Positions 1 through 5,439 of a stretch of DNA of 5,987 nt are shown in pieces. Each line of letters starts with the position of its first letter. Position 1 is the stretch's first letter. This stretch comes from VAZQ01 sp040510815. GTDB taxonomy: Bacteria > Pseudomonadota > Alphaproteobacteria > Rhizobiales > Xanthobacteraceae. The notes under the pieces are model-generated. The model was not told where the DNA came from, made no database searches, and was given only the letters and a program-made list of their open reading frames with translations. The stretch covers positions 1 through 5,987 of the forward strand of contig JBEVIH010000091.1 of NCBI GenBank assembly GCA_040510815.1, given 5' to 3'. Made by a program: the position numbers and the translations under genes.

Positions 1-906
1 TGGCCGACCCGGCCGCCGACCGTGGTGGTGCCGTTCGCGGCCGGCGGCCCGATCGACGTGGTCGCCCGCATCCTCTCGCCGCGGATGACGGAGCTGCTCG
101 GCCAGCAGGTCGTCGTCGACAACATCCCGGGCGCCGGCGGCATGGTGGGCGCGAGCCGCGTCGGCAAGGCGGCGCCTGACGGCTACACGGTCCTGCTCGG
201 CAACCAGGGCACCCACACGTTCAGCCAGTTCCTCTACAAGAAGCCGCTGTACAATCCGGTGACCGAGTTCACGCCCGGCGGGCTCCTGGTCAGCAACACC
301 AAGGTCCTGGTCGCGCGCAAGGACCTGCCCGCCAACACGCTTGCCGAATTTATCGCCTATGCGCGGGCCAACCAGGCCAAGATGCAGTACGGCTCGGCCG
401 GCGGCGGCTCCGCCACTCACATCGCCTGCGTGCTGCTCAACGCCAAGATGGGCACCAGCATCACCCACGTTCCCTATCGCGGCACCGGCCCCGCCCTGCA
501 GGACCTGATGGCCGGGCGCATCGACTTCATGTGCGAGGTGATCTCGACCGCGCTGCCGCAGATCCGCGGCGACACCATCAAGGCGATCGCCACCATGTCG
601 GCCACCCGCGCCGCCGTGCTGCCCGACGTGCCAACCACGCTCGAGCAGGGCCTCGCCGACGTCGACGCCAACGGCTGGAACGGCTTTTTCTTCCCCAAGG
701 ACACGCCGGACGCGATCGTCCGCCGCGTCAACGCGGCGACCGCCGAGACCCTCGACACGCCCGCGGTGCGCAAGCGCATCGAGGACCTCGGCCTGTTCGT
801 GGCGCCGCCGGCCGAGCGCAGCCCCGAGTTCCTCGCCCGGCTGGTGGTTTCCGAGCTCGACAAATGGGGCCCGCCGATCCGGGCCGCCGGCGTCAGCGCC
901 GACTGA
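1..906 (+). CDS. TctC/Bug-family tripartite tricarboxylate transporter substrate-binding protein, 5' end missing
   Basis: Periplasmic solute-binding protein of the Bug/TctC family, which typically captures carboxylates or related small molecules, in some cases for a TctAB membrane permease. The frame is open from base 1 and encodes 301 residues to TGA at 904-906. The usual family length is about 320-330, so only the signal peptide and a few residues are missing. The run of GTG codons at 22-30 is not the start: the frame continues upstream as WPTRPP and matches the conserved mature N-terminus (VVVPFAAGGPIDVVAR). Other family marks are DNIPGAGG (120-143), APDGYTVLLGN, GSAGGGSATH, the VPYRG segment near 470-481, and GWNGFFFPKDTPDAIV in the second lobe. 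No permease genes are visible, so this may be one of the many orphan Bug proteins. The substrate cannot be told from sequence. The family call is firm. Confidence 0.93.
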   Translation, partial: WPTRPPTVVVPFAAGGPIDVVARILSPRMTELLGQQVVVDNIPGAGGMVGASRVGKAAPDGYTVLLGNQGTHTFSQFLYKKPLYNPVTEFTPGGLLVSNTKVLVARKDLPANTLAEFIAYARANQAKMQYGSAGGGSATHIACVLLNAKMGTSITHVPYRGTGPALQDLMAGRIDFMCEVISTALPQIRGDTIKAIATMSATRAAVLPDVPTTLEQGLADVDANGWNGFFFPKDTPDAIVRRVNAATAETLDTPAVRKRIEDLGLFVAPPAERSPEFLARLVVSELDKWGPPIRAAGVSAD

Positions 907-1083
907 TCGCCGGCGCCGAGACGCGGTTCCACCCTGCCCTGTCCGATTAAGACTCCTGCGGAAAATTTTTCGCCGACTTCTTCGCGCCGTCACCGCCGGC
1001 GGTTATTGTGCGCCGTCGCCGTAATCCGCGCTTGCGCATGCCGTCGACGACCTCGAACCCGACCACCTTTCCCCGGAGAACCT

Positions 1084-1458
1084 ATGAAGACGATCTACGC
1101 GTTCACGCTGCTCGCCGCCGTTGCTTTCGCCACGCCGTCCCATGCGCAGCTGCAGGCCGCCAGCCTGATCGGCAACTACACCGTGACCGGCACCGAAACC
1201 GACGGCAAGAAATATGACGGGCCCGGACCGCTGGTCATCACGATGGACAAGAACGGCGCGCTCGAGCTCAAGTGGGACAACGGCAAATATGTCGGCATCG
1301 GCCAGGTGGTCGGCAATTCGCTCGCGGTCGCGAGCACCGCCGAGGGCCGCGCCGTCATCATGCTGATGGAGCCCAAGCCCGACGGCTCGCTCGAGGGCAA
1401 GTACTGGCGCCGCACCGACGCCGGCACCAAGGGCACCGAGGTCTGGAAGAAGAAGTAG
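1084..1458 (+). CDS. small secreted protein of unknown function, probably beta-rich
   Basis: A 124-residue protein that I do not assign to a named family. The ATG at 1084 is chosen because GGAG at 1075-1078 sits 5 nt upstream and because it opens directly into a signal peptide: MKTIY, then a hydrophobic stretch, then SHA|Q with predicted cleavage after residue 21. An in-frame start at 1006 would bury the signal peptide. The mature part is about 103 residues and has no cysteine. It is rich in short strand-like segments broken by Gly, Asp and Asn turns (GNYTVTGTETDGKKY, GALELKWDNGKYVGIGQ, DGSLEGKYWRR) and ends in a lysine tail (VWKKK). The pattern suggests a small periplasmic or extracellular beta-sandwich or beta-barrel. 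It recalls short rhizobial secreted hypotheticals with a G-x-Y-x-V-x-G opening, from memory only. It stands alone, 177 bp after the Bug gene and convergent with rsmD. Confidence 0.82.
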   Translation: MKTIYAFTLLAAVAFATPSHAQLQAASLIGNYTVTGTETDGKKYDGPGPLVITMDKNGALELKWDNGKYVGIGQVVGNSLAVASTAEGRAVIMLMEPKPDGSLEGKYWRRTDAGTKGTEVWKKK

Positions 1459-1516
1459 CACCCGCAGCCACGGTCTCGACCGGATATGGCTGCTGGCCGC
1501 GCCGCGGACTCGGCCG

Positions 1517-1551
1517 GCTCCCTCTCCCCGTACATCACGGGGAGAGGGAGC
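1517..1551. terminator. perfect 15-bp hairpin between convergent genes, probable bidirectional terminator
   Basis: Bases 1517-1531 (GCTCCCTCTCCCCGT) are exactly complementary to 1537-1551, leaving a 5-nt loop (ACATC). The hairpin lies 58 bp after the stop of the small secreted protein and about 80 bp beyond the stop of the convergent rsmD. Neither side has a clean T-run, so intrinsic termination is inferred from the stem and position. The CCCTCTCCCC/GGGGAGAGGG core looks like a widely dispersed repeat of alphaproteobacterial genomes (recollection, not a search). The rest of 1459-1631 shows no gene. Confidence 0.6.
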
Positions 1552-1631
1552 GCACCGAGATCGTGGCGCCGACATTGGCCTACTCGTCGGTGGTCGCGGG
1601 AGTCGTGTTGATCCGCTGAGGCGATCGCGCG

Positions 1632-2189
1632 TCACGCGCGGTGCTGCAGCACGATGAGAACCGTGTCGTCGTAGACGCGCCGCTCGAGCTCCTCGAATCC
1701 CGCGGGCGCCGTGAAGCCCGGCTTCGCCGCCTCCTCCACCACGATCAGCGCGTCGGGCGCGAGCCATCCGCCGGCGCGCGCCGATGTCAAAGCCTTTTCG
1801 GCCAGGCCCTGCCCATAGGGCGGATCGAGAAACATCAGCGAGAACGGCTCGACCGGATGCGCGGCGCCCAGCTGCGTGGCGTCGCGGCGAAAGATGCGGG
1901 TCACGCCGCCCAGCCCGAGCGCCGCGACGTTCTCGCGGATGAGCGCGCGCGCCTCGGCGCCGTCGTCGACGAACAGCGCGAAGGCGGCGCCGCGCGAGAG
2001 CGCCTCGAGCCCGAGCGCACCGGTGCCGGCAAACAGGTCGAGCACGCGCGCGCCGGTGACCGGATCGCCGTAGGCGTGCACCAGCACGTTGAACAGCGCC
2101 TCGCGCAGCCGGTCGGCGGTCGGCCGCACCGCCTGCGATTTCGGCGCGGCGAGCACGCGCCCGCGCAGGCGGCCGCCGACGATGCGCAT
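1632..2189 (-). CDS. rsmD: 16S rRNA (guanine(966)-N(2))-methyltransferase RsmD
   Basis: S-adenosylmethionine-dependent methyltransferase that modifies G966 of 16S rRNA during small-subunit assembly. The protein has 185 residues, the normal length. It opens with the typical RsmD N-terminus MRIVGGRLRGRVL, followed by RPTADRLREALFNVL (residues 22-36). The SAM-binding motif I is VLDLFAGTGALGLEALSRGA (49-68), with the acidic VDD at 74-76 after the next strand. The catalytic motif IV is DPPY at 122-125, the N2-guanine methyltransferase form. The start ATG at 2189-2187 shares one base with the rluB stop (TGATG), so translation is probably coupled and both genes sit on one transcript. There is no strong Shine-Dalgarno of its own, only a weak purine run inside the end of rluB, which fits coupling. 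The gene ends in a GC-rich palindromic stretch around 1625-1639. The identification is firm. Confidence 0.96.
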   Translation of the reverse strand: MRIVGGRLRGRVLAAPKSQAVRPTADRLREALFNVLVHAYGDPVTGARVLDLFAGTGALGLEALSRGAAFALFVDDGAEARALIRENVAALGLGGVTRIFRRDATQLGAAHPVEPFSLMFLDPPYGQGLAEKALTSARAGGWLAPDALIVVEEAAKPGFTAPAGFEELERRVYDDTVLIVLQHRA

Positions 2190-3328
2190 CAGGGCTTCTT
2201 GCCGGGCGGCGGCCGGCGCCGCTGCCGCCGTTCCCGCCGCGCCAGCTCGGGCTCGCCCAGGCGCTCGGCGTCGTGGCGACGGGTCTTGCGCTTCGGGTTC
2301 GGCGAAGAACGTGCACCGTCATCCCGAGGCGGCTGACGCCCTCTCCTCTTGTCATTCCGGTCGCGCGCGTCAGCGCGCGGACCGGAATCCATAACCCTAG
2401 TCCTGGCAAATTTTGCACGGCCGGTGGTCATGGATTCCGGGCTCGCGGGCGGAGCCTGTGCCCGGGCGGCGCGAAGCGCCGACCCGGGTGCCCGCGCCCC
2501 GGAATGACGCGCGAGCTGGTGTGCCGGCGCCCCGCGCTCGGCAATCGCCGCCGAGAAATCCGCACCCGCCGCCGCCACCACCCGCTCGCCGAGCTGCTCG
2601 CGCAGCACCCGGGTCTTCACCTCCTCGATCGCGCCCTCCGCCAGATCTCCGAGCTGGAATGGGCCGAACGACATTCGGATCAGGCGGCTCACCGCCAGCC
2701 CGAGATGGCCGAGCACGTTCTTGACCTCGCGGTTCTTGCCTTCCCGGATCGCGAAGGTGAGCCACGCGTTCGAGCCCTGCTCGCGGTCGAGCCGCGCCTC
2801 GATCGCGCCGTAGCGGACGCCGTCGATGGTGATGCCGCCGCGCAGCCGGTCGAGCTCGTCCTGCCGCACGCGGCCGTGGGCGCGCACCCGGTAGCGGCGC
2901 AGCCAGCCGGTCGCCGGCAGCTCGAGCACGCGCGCGAGCCCGCCGTCGTTGGTGAGCAGGATCAGCCCCTCGGTGTTGAGATCGAGCCGGCCGACGCTGA
3001 TCAGGCGCGGCAGCCCCTTCGGCAGTGCGGCGAAGATGGTCGGCCGGCCGCCCGGATCGGCGTGCGAGGTCACCAGCCCGCGCGGCTTGTGATAGAGGAA
3101 GAGCCGCGTGCGCTCGCGCGCCGGCAGCGCCTGGCCGTCGACCGTGACGCGGTCGCCGGCCGCGACGTTGAGCGCCGGCGAGGCGATCACCGCCCCGTTG
3201 ACGGCGACGCGGCCGGCCGCGATCCAGGCTTCCGCCTCGCGGCGGGAGGCGAGCCCGGCGCGCGCGATCACCTTGGCGATGCGCTCGCCGCGCTCCGGCT
3301 GGTCGTTTTGCTCGCGCATCTGCCGCAT
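2189..3328 (-). CDS. rluB: 23S rRNA pseudouridine synthase (RluB/RsuA family) with a long basic C-terminal tail
   Basis: Pseudouridine synthase of the RsuA/RluB/E/F family, most likely isomerising a uridine in helix 80-92 of 23S rRNA. The protein has 379 residues. An S4 RNA-binding domain covers about 15-65 (ERIAKVIARAGLASRREAE). The catalytic domain runs from about 75 to 240, with KPRGLVTS at 81-88, the catalytic Asp116 in GRLDLNTEGL, and the conserved EGKNREVKNVL at 196-206. Residues from about 250 to 379 form a low-complexity tail rich in Arg, Ala and Pro, ending RRQRRRPPPGKKP. Two palindromic repeats are read in frame inside this tail (residues 274-300 and 312-326). The stop overlaps the rsmD start, which argues that the tail is really translated. 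The start may be ATG 3328 or, three codons on, ATG 3319; neither has a clear Shine-Dalgarno. RluB rather than RsuA or RluE is inferred from the alphaproteobacterial neighbourhood. Confidence 0.92.
   Translation of the reverse strand: MRQMREQNDQPERGERIAKVIARAGLASRREAEAWIAAGRVAVNGAVIASPALNVAAGDRVTVDGQALPARERTRLFLYHKPRGLVTSHADPGGRPTIFAALPKGLPRLISVGRLDLNTEGLILLTNDGGLARVLELPATGWLRRYRVRAHGRVRQDELDRLRGGITIDGVRYGAIEARLDREQGSNAWLTFAIREGKNREVKNVLGHLGLAVSRLIRMSFGPFQLGDLAEGAIEEVKTRVLREQLGERVVAAAGADFSAAIAERGAPAHQLARHSGARAPGSALRAARAQAPPASPESMTTGRAKFARTRVMDSGPRADARDRNDKRRGRQPPRDDGARSSPNPKRKTRRHDAERLGEPELARRERRQRRRPPPGKKP
2351..2393. repeat. short palindromic repeat inside rluB (copy 2)
   Basis: A 43-bp element with a strong hairpin. 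The arms 2354-2368 and 2373-2388 pair over 15 bp with one bulged G (2380) and a GTCA loop. In the rluB sense it begins TATGGATTCCGG and ends CCGGAATGAC, the same termini as the element at 2429-2508 but in the opposite orientation. It encodes VMDSGPRADARDRND (residues 312-326) with no stop or frameshift. Confidence 0.85.
2429..2508. repeat. palindromic repeat inside rluB (copy 1)
   Basis: An 80-bp element bounded by CATGGATTCCGG and CCGGAATGAC. Three nested stems are visible: 2434-2441 with 2498-2505, 2445-2450 with 2490-2495, and a central 12-bp stem 2461-2472 with 2476-2488 that has one bulged A (2482) and a GAA loop. It lies 35 bp from the shorter copy and is inverted relative to it. It encodes residues 274-300 of RluB (HSGARAPG...PASPESM) without breaking the frame. 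The ends resemble a repeat common in Bradyrhizobium-type genomes (recollection). Confidence 0.87.
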
Positions 3329-3379
3329 CGTTGGGCTCGCCGCTCCGGTGCCGGCGTGATAGCAAAGTCTCGGGCTCGT

Positions 3380-3437
3380 GTCCCGGACGCGGTGCAGCGC
3401 GTAGCTCTTGCGGAGCGGTGCACCGCCGATCCGGGAC
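3380..3437. repeat. intergenic palindromic repeat A, GTCCCGGA family
   Basis: An inverted repeat of 58 bp in the rluB-tadA divergent region. GTCCCGGA at 3380-3387 pairs with 3430-3437, and GCGGTGCA at 3389-3396 pairs with 3419-3426. The two stems are separated by a small asymmetric internal loop. A minor inner pairing is GCTC 3404-3407 with GAGC 3413-3416. Read on the minus strand it aligns with repeat B at 3463-3519. It lies 51 bp upstream of the rluB start, where the rluB promoter or 5' leader should be. Confidence 0.75.
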
Positions 3438-3462
3438 CGTCCCAGACTCGGAGTTCGTAACG

Positions 3463-3519
3463 GTCCCGGGTCTGCAGCGCATCACTCCGCTACGCTCCGT
3501 GCTGCGCCGCGCCCGGAAC
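3463..3519. repeat. intergenic palindromic repeat B, same family, opposite orientation
   Basis: An inverted repeat of 57 bp. GTCCCGGG at 3463-3470 pairs with 3512-3519 with one mismatch, and GCAGC 3474-3478 pairs with GCTGC 3501-3505. It shares the GTCCCGG end, a CTCCGC core and a TGCTGC/TGCACCGCG-type 3' half with repeat A read on the other strand. It ends only 10 bp before the tadA ATG, so it would be part of the tadA 5' leader and could influence translation. Confidence 0.7.
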
Positions 3520-3529
3520 ACAGGACACC

Positions 3530-3976
3530 ATGCCGGCGAATACGTTCATGGATCTCGCGCTCGACGAGGCGCACGCGGCGGCCGACATGGGCGAGGTGCC
3601 GATCGGCTGCGTGATCGTGCACGACGGCGACATGATCGCGCAGGCCGGCAACCGCACGCTGGCCGACCGCGACCCCACCGCGCATGCCGAGATGGTGGCG
3701 ATCCGCCAGGCGGCGGCGGCGCTCGGCTCCGAGCGGCTGGTCGACTGCGACCTCTACGTCACGCTCGAGCCCTGCGCCATGTGCGCGGCCGCGATCTCGT
3801 TCGCGCGCATCCGGCGGCTCTATTACGGCGCCGCCGATCCCAAGGGCGGCGCGGTCGAGAATGGGGTGCGCTTTTTCGCCTCGCCCACCTGCCTGCACCG
3901 GCCCGAGGTCTATGGCGGCATCGCCGAGACCGAGGCGGCGGCGCTGCTGCAGGCCTTCTTCCGCGCCCGGCGGTGA
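3530..3976 (+). CDS. tadA: tRNA-specific adenosine deaminase TadA
   Basis: Zinc-dependent deaminase that converts adenosine to inosine at wobble position 34 of tRNA-Arg(ACG), an essential step in most bacteria. The protein has 148 residues, the usual length. The cytidine/deoxycytidylate deaminase fold shows the zinc and catalytic motif HAE at 52-54 (in DPTAHAEMVAIRQA) and the second zinc motif PCAMC at 81-85 (in TLEPCAMCAAAI). The TadA-type DPKGGAVENG (103-112) separates it from cytidine and guanine deaminases. The N-terminal GEVPIGCVIV is also typical. The start at 3530 has only a weak AGGA (3522-3525) 4 nt upstream, but the next Met (residue 7) would cut into the conserved first helix. It is divergent from rluB/rsmD, an arrangement common in alphaproteobacteria (recollection). 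The final RARR is followed directly by repeat DNA. Confidence 0.96.
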   Translation: MPANTFMDLALDEAHAAADMGEVPIGCVIVHDGDMIAQAGNRTLADRDPTAHAEMVAIRQAAAALGSERLVDCDLYVTLEPCAMCAAAISFARIRRLYYGAADPKGGAVENGVRFFASPTCLHRPEVYGGIAETEAAALLQAFFRARR

Positions 3977-3985
3977 CGGCGGCTT

Positions 3986-4155
3986 CGTAGGGTGGGCAAA
4001 GGCGCGAGACGAGAATTCCGCTCTGTCCCCGCGATCGGCGCAGCGCCGTGCCCACGCGGATCTCTCTCAACGCACCTGTGACGCGTGGGCACGGCGCGCG
4101 ATCGAGCCTCGGAAAAGATGCGTCGCGGCGTGCGCGCGCCTTTGCCCACCCTACG
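3986..4155. repeat. BIME-like composite of two inverted REP-like units
   Basis: A 170-bp noncoding element. The outer arms 3986-4006 (beginning CGTAGGGTGGGCAAAG) and 4135-4155 are exact 21-bp inverted repeats. The inner arms 4043-4058 (GCGCCGTGCCCACGCG) and 4082-4097 are exact 16-bp inverted repeats. The halves 3986-4058 and 4082-4155 are therefore inverted copies of one unit of about 73 bp with conserved ends and a diverged middle, around a 23-bp spacer. Each unit can also fold by itself, since GTGGGC pairs with GCCCAC within it. It starts 10 bp after the tadA stop and accounts for most of the tadA to 4269 gap. No transposase or clear target duplication is present. Confidence 0.9.
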
Positions 4156-4256
4156 GTGCACGGGATGCGGCGCTGAAAATCCGCGTCGCGGCCCCGTGAC
4201 GGCGCGGCGCATCCTCCATTATGATCCGTCGCATCCACCGTGGGACGATTCGGATT

Positions 4257-4263
4257 GAGGAGG
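4257..4263 (+). promoter_or_regulatory. ribosome binding site deciding the GTG start at 4269
   Basis: GAGGAGG is a near-consensus Shine-Dalgarno, 5 nt before GTG 4269. It excludes the in-frame ATG at 4221, which lies upstream of it. It is 14 nt from the later ATG 4278, too far to serve it well. Confidence 0.75.
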
Positions 4264-4268
4264 AACTC

Positions 4269-4544
4269 GTGAGGACAATGTTGGCGTTCGCCGTTGCGCT
4301 GGGAACCGCGCTGGCGTCGGCGGCCATGGCGCAGGATCAGCAGTCGTTCAAGACCATCGTCGGCAAGGGCTACGAGATCAAGAGCGTGACCTTCGCGCGC
4401 GGCGAGGCGACCGAGAACCGGGAGATCTTCGTGGTCACGCTGCAGCGGGAAAAGTCGGTCGCGGTCTGCTATTTCGCCGCGCTCAACTGGATCAACCTGA
4501 GCAGCGCGACGCTGGAGGATTCCAAGCGCTGCGACGTGCGGTGA
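4269..4544 (+). CDS. small secreted protein of unknown function
   Basis: A 91-residue protein that I do not recognise. GTG at 4269 is the preferred start because of the strong Shine-Dalgarno just upstream; ATG 4278 is an alternative. The N-terminus is a signal peptide: (M)RTM, then LAFAVALGTALASAAMA|Q, with predicted cleavage after AMA about residue 20. There is no lipobox. The mature part is about 71 residues: DQQSFKTIVGKGYEIKSVTF, a charged linker with ATENREIF, then VVTLQREKSVAVCYFAAL and a C-terminal KRCDVR. The two cysteines (in AVCYF and KRCDV) could form one disulfide after export. The spacing suggests a compact fold with a few beta strands and a helix. It sits alone between the BIME-like element and a probable terminator. 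It may be a species- or order-restricted periplasmic protein. Confidence 0.75.
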   Translation: MRTMLAFAVALGTALASAAMAQDQQSFKTIVGKGYEIKSVTFARGEATENREIFVVTLQREKSVAVCYFAALNWINLSSATLEDSKRCDVR

Positions 4545-4547
4545 GGA

Positions 4548-4607
4548 GCGAATAGCGAGTGGCGAATCGCGAATAGCACATGTACCTATTCGCCATTCGC
4601 TATTCGC
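4548..4607. terminator. 20-bp inverted repeat with GCGAATAGC units, probable bidirectional terminator
   Basis: Bases 4548-4567 pair with 4588-4607 over 20 positions. The only imperfection is G4559 opposite T, which is a G-U wobble in RNA. The 20-nt loop contains a third GCGAATAGC (4569-4577). The structure fills the gap between two convergent stops (4544 and 4612), so it would give a strong hairpin at the 3' end of either transcript. There is no T-run, so the terminator role is inferred from position. The GAATAGCGA/GGCGAAT alternation looks like a dispersed repeat family. Confidence 0.65.
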
Positions 4608-4611
4608 AGGA

Positions 4612-5439
4612 TCATCCCGCCAGCAGCGCCGCCAGCTTCTCCTTCACCTCGGCCTTGACCGGCTCGGAGGCGCGCAGGATCGCGCTCGCCTGCAGGAAGT
4701 CGAGCGAGCGGAAGCCGCCGACCTTGGGCCGGACGATCAGGTCGGGGGCGCCGTGCTTGAGCTTCTCGGCGGTGATGGCGCTGCCCATGACCAGCACGGT
4801 GGTGAGCAGGCATTCCCATGGATTGGGAATGTCGCGCCGCTCGTCGGCGGGCTCGCCCGAGATATCGACCGCAACGACGATGTCGGCGCGGCCGCGCAGC
4901 TGGTCGAACGGCAGCGGGTTGGTGGCGCCGCCGTCGATCAGCACGCGGCCGTCCACGATCACCGGCCGCATCACGGTCGGCAGCGCGATCGAGGCGGCGA
5001 GCGCCGGCTTGAGCGCGCCGGACGCGAACACCGCCGGCTGCCGCCGGTAGAGGTCGGAGGCGATGATCATGAGCGGGATGGCGAGCGCGCCGAAGTCGTC
5101 GGGCACCTGCTCGGGCAGGAACTGGGCGCAGAACTTCTCGGCATCGACCAGGGTGGCGCTGCCGAAGCCGATGTTGAACAGGTTCGAGAAGGTGCCGGCG
5201 CGCGCCGCGATCAGCCGCCGGAAGATCTCGCCGCGGTCGTGGGCGAGCGCGATCACGAAGCGGCGGATCTCCCTGCCGCTCATGCCGGCCGCGTAGGCGG
5301 CGCCGACCAGCGCGCCGATCGAGGTGCCGGCCACCGCCGAGGGCCGCGCGCCGATCTCGTCGAGGGCTTCGAGCACCGCGATATGGGCGAGCCCGCGGGC
5401 GCCGCCGCCGCCGAGCGCGAGCGCAAAGGTCTTGCTCAT
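4612..5439 (-). CDS. patatin-like phospholipase family protein (RssA/NTE-type)
   Basis: Predicted serine hydrolase with a Ser-Asp dyad, acting on phospholipid or other acyl esters at the inner face of the membrane. The protein has 275 residues, normal for short bacterial patatins. The oxyanion-hole motif is GGGGARG at 10-16, the nucleophile is Ser40 in GTSIG (38-42), and the catalytic Asp is Asp169 in DGG (169-171), followed by ATNPLPFD. There is no signal peptide or membrane segment. The start ATG overlaps the stop of the upstream gene as ATGA, and AGGAGG (5455-5450) lies 10 nt before it, so the two genes form a coupled operon. The nearest characterised relatives would be RssA-like proteins; the substrate is unknown. 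It ends in a probable terminator shared with the convergent small gene. Confidence 0.93.
   Translation of the reverse strand: MSKTFALALGGGGARGLAHIAVLEALDEIGARPSAVAGTSIGALVGAAYAAGMSGREIRRFVIALAHDRGEIFRRLIAARAGTFSNLFNIGFGSATLVDAEKFCAQFLPEQVPDDFGALAIPLMIIASDLYRRQPAVFASGALKPALAASIALPTVMRPVIVDGRVLIDGGATNPLPFDQLRGRADIVVAVDISGEPADERRDIPNPWECLLTTVLVMGSAITAEKLKHGAPDLIVRPKVGGFRSLDFLQASAILRASEPVKAEVKEKLAALLAG

Noticed and set aside
22..30. GTG codons at 22-30 as the start of the Bug-family gene
   Set aside because: The frame is open to base 1 and the conserved mature N-terminus begins upstream. A start here would also lack the required signal peptide.
958..973. AT-containing near-palindrome GCGGAAAATTTTTCGC after the Bug gene, as a terminator
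   Set aside because: The palindrome has no loop, so as RNA only a short weak stem could form. The rest of 907-1083 shows no stronger hairpin or recognisable promoter.
1641..1652. Perfect 12-bp palindrome GTGCTGCAGCAC
   Set aside because: It lies within the last codons of rsmD and is short enough to occur by chance in GC-rich coding DNA.
1003..2418. A 471-codon open frame on the minus strand across the small secreted gene and rsmD
   Set aside because: It is an Arg/Ala-rich shadow frame of high-GC DNA. It overlaps genes with recognised motifs and has no family features.
2273..3521. Long open frames on both strands over rluB (395 codons plus, 374 codons minus)
   Set aside because: RluB has the S4 domain and the catalytic GRLDLNTEG motif in its own frame. 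The other frames read as low-complexity Arg/Ala/Pro sequence, typical of off-frame GC-rich DNA.
4221..4268. ATG at 4221 as the start of the second small secreted protein
   Set aside because: It would put 16 extra, charged residues before the signal peptide, and it lies upstream of the strong Shine-Dalgarno at 4257-4263 that points to GTG 4269.
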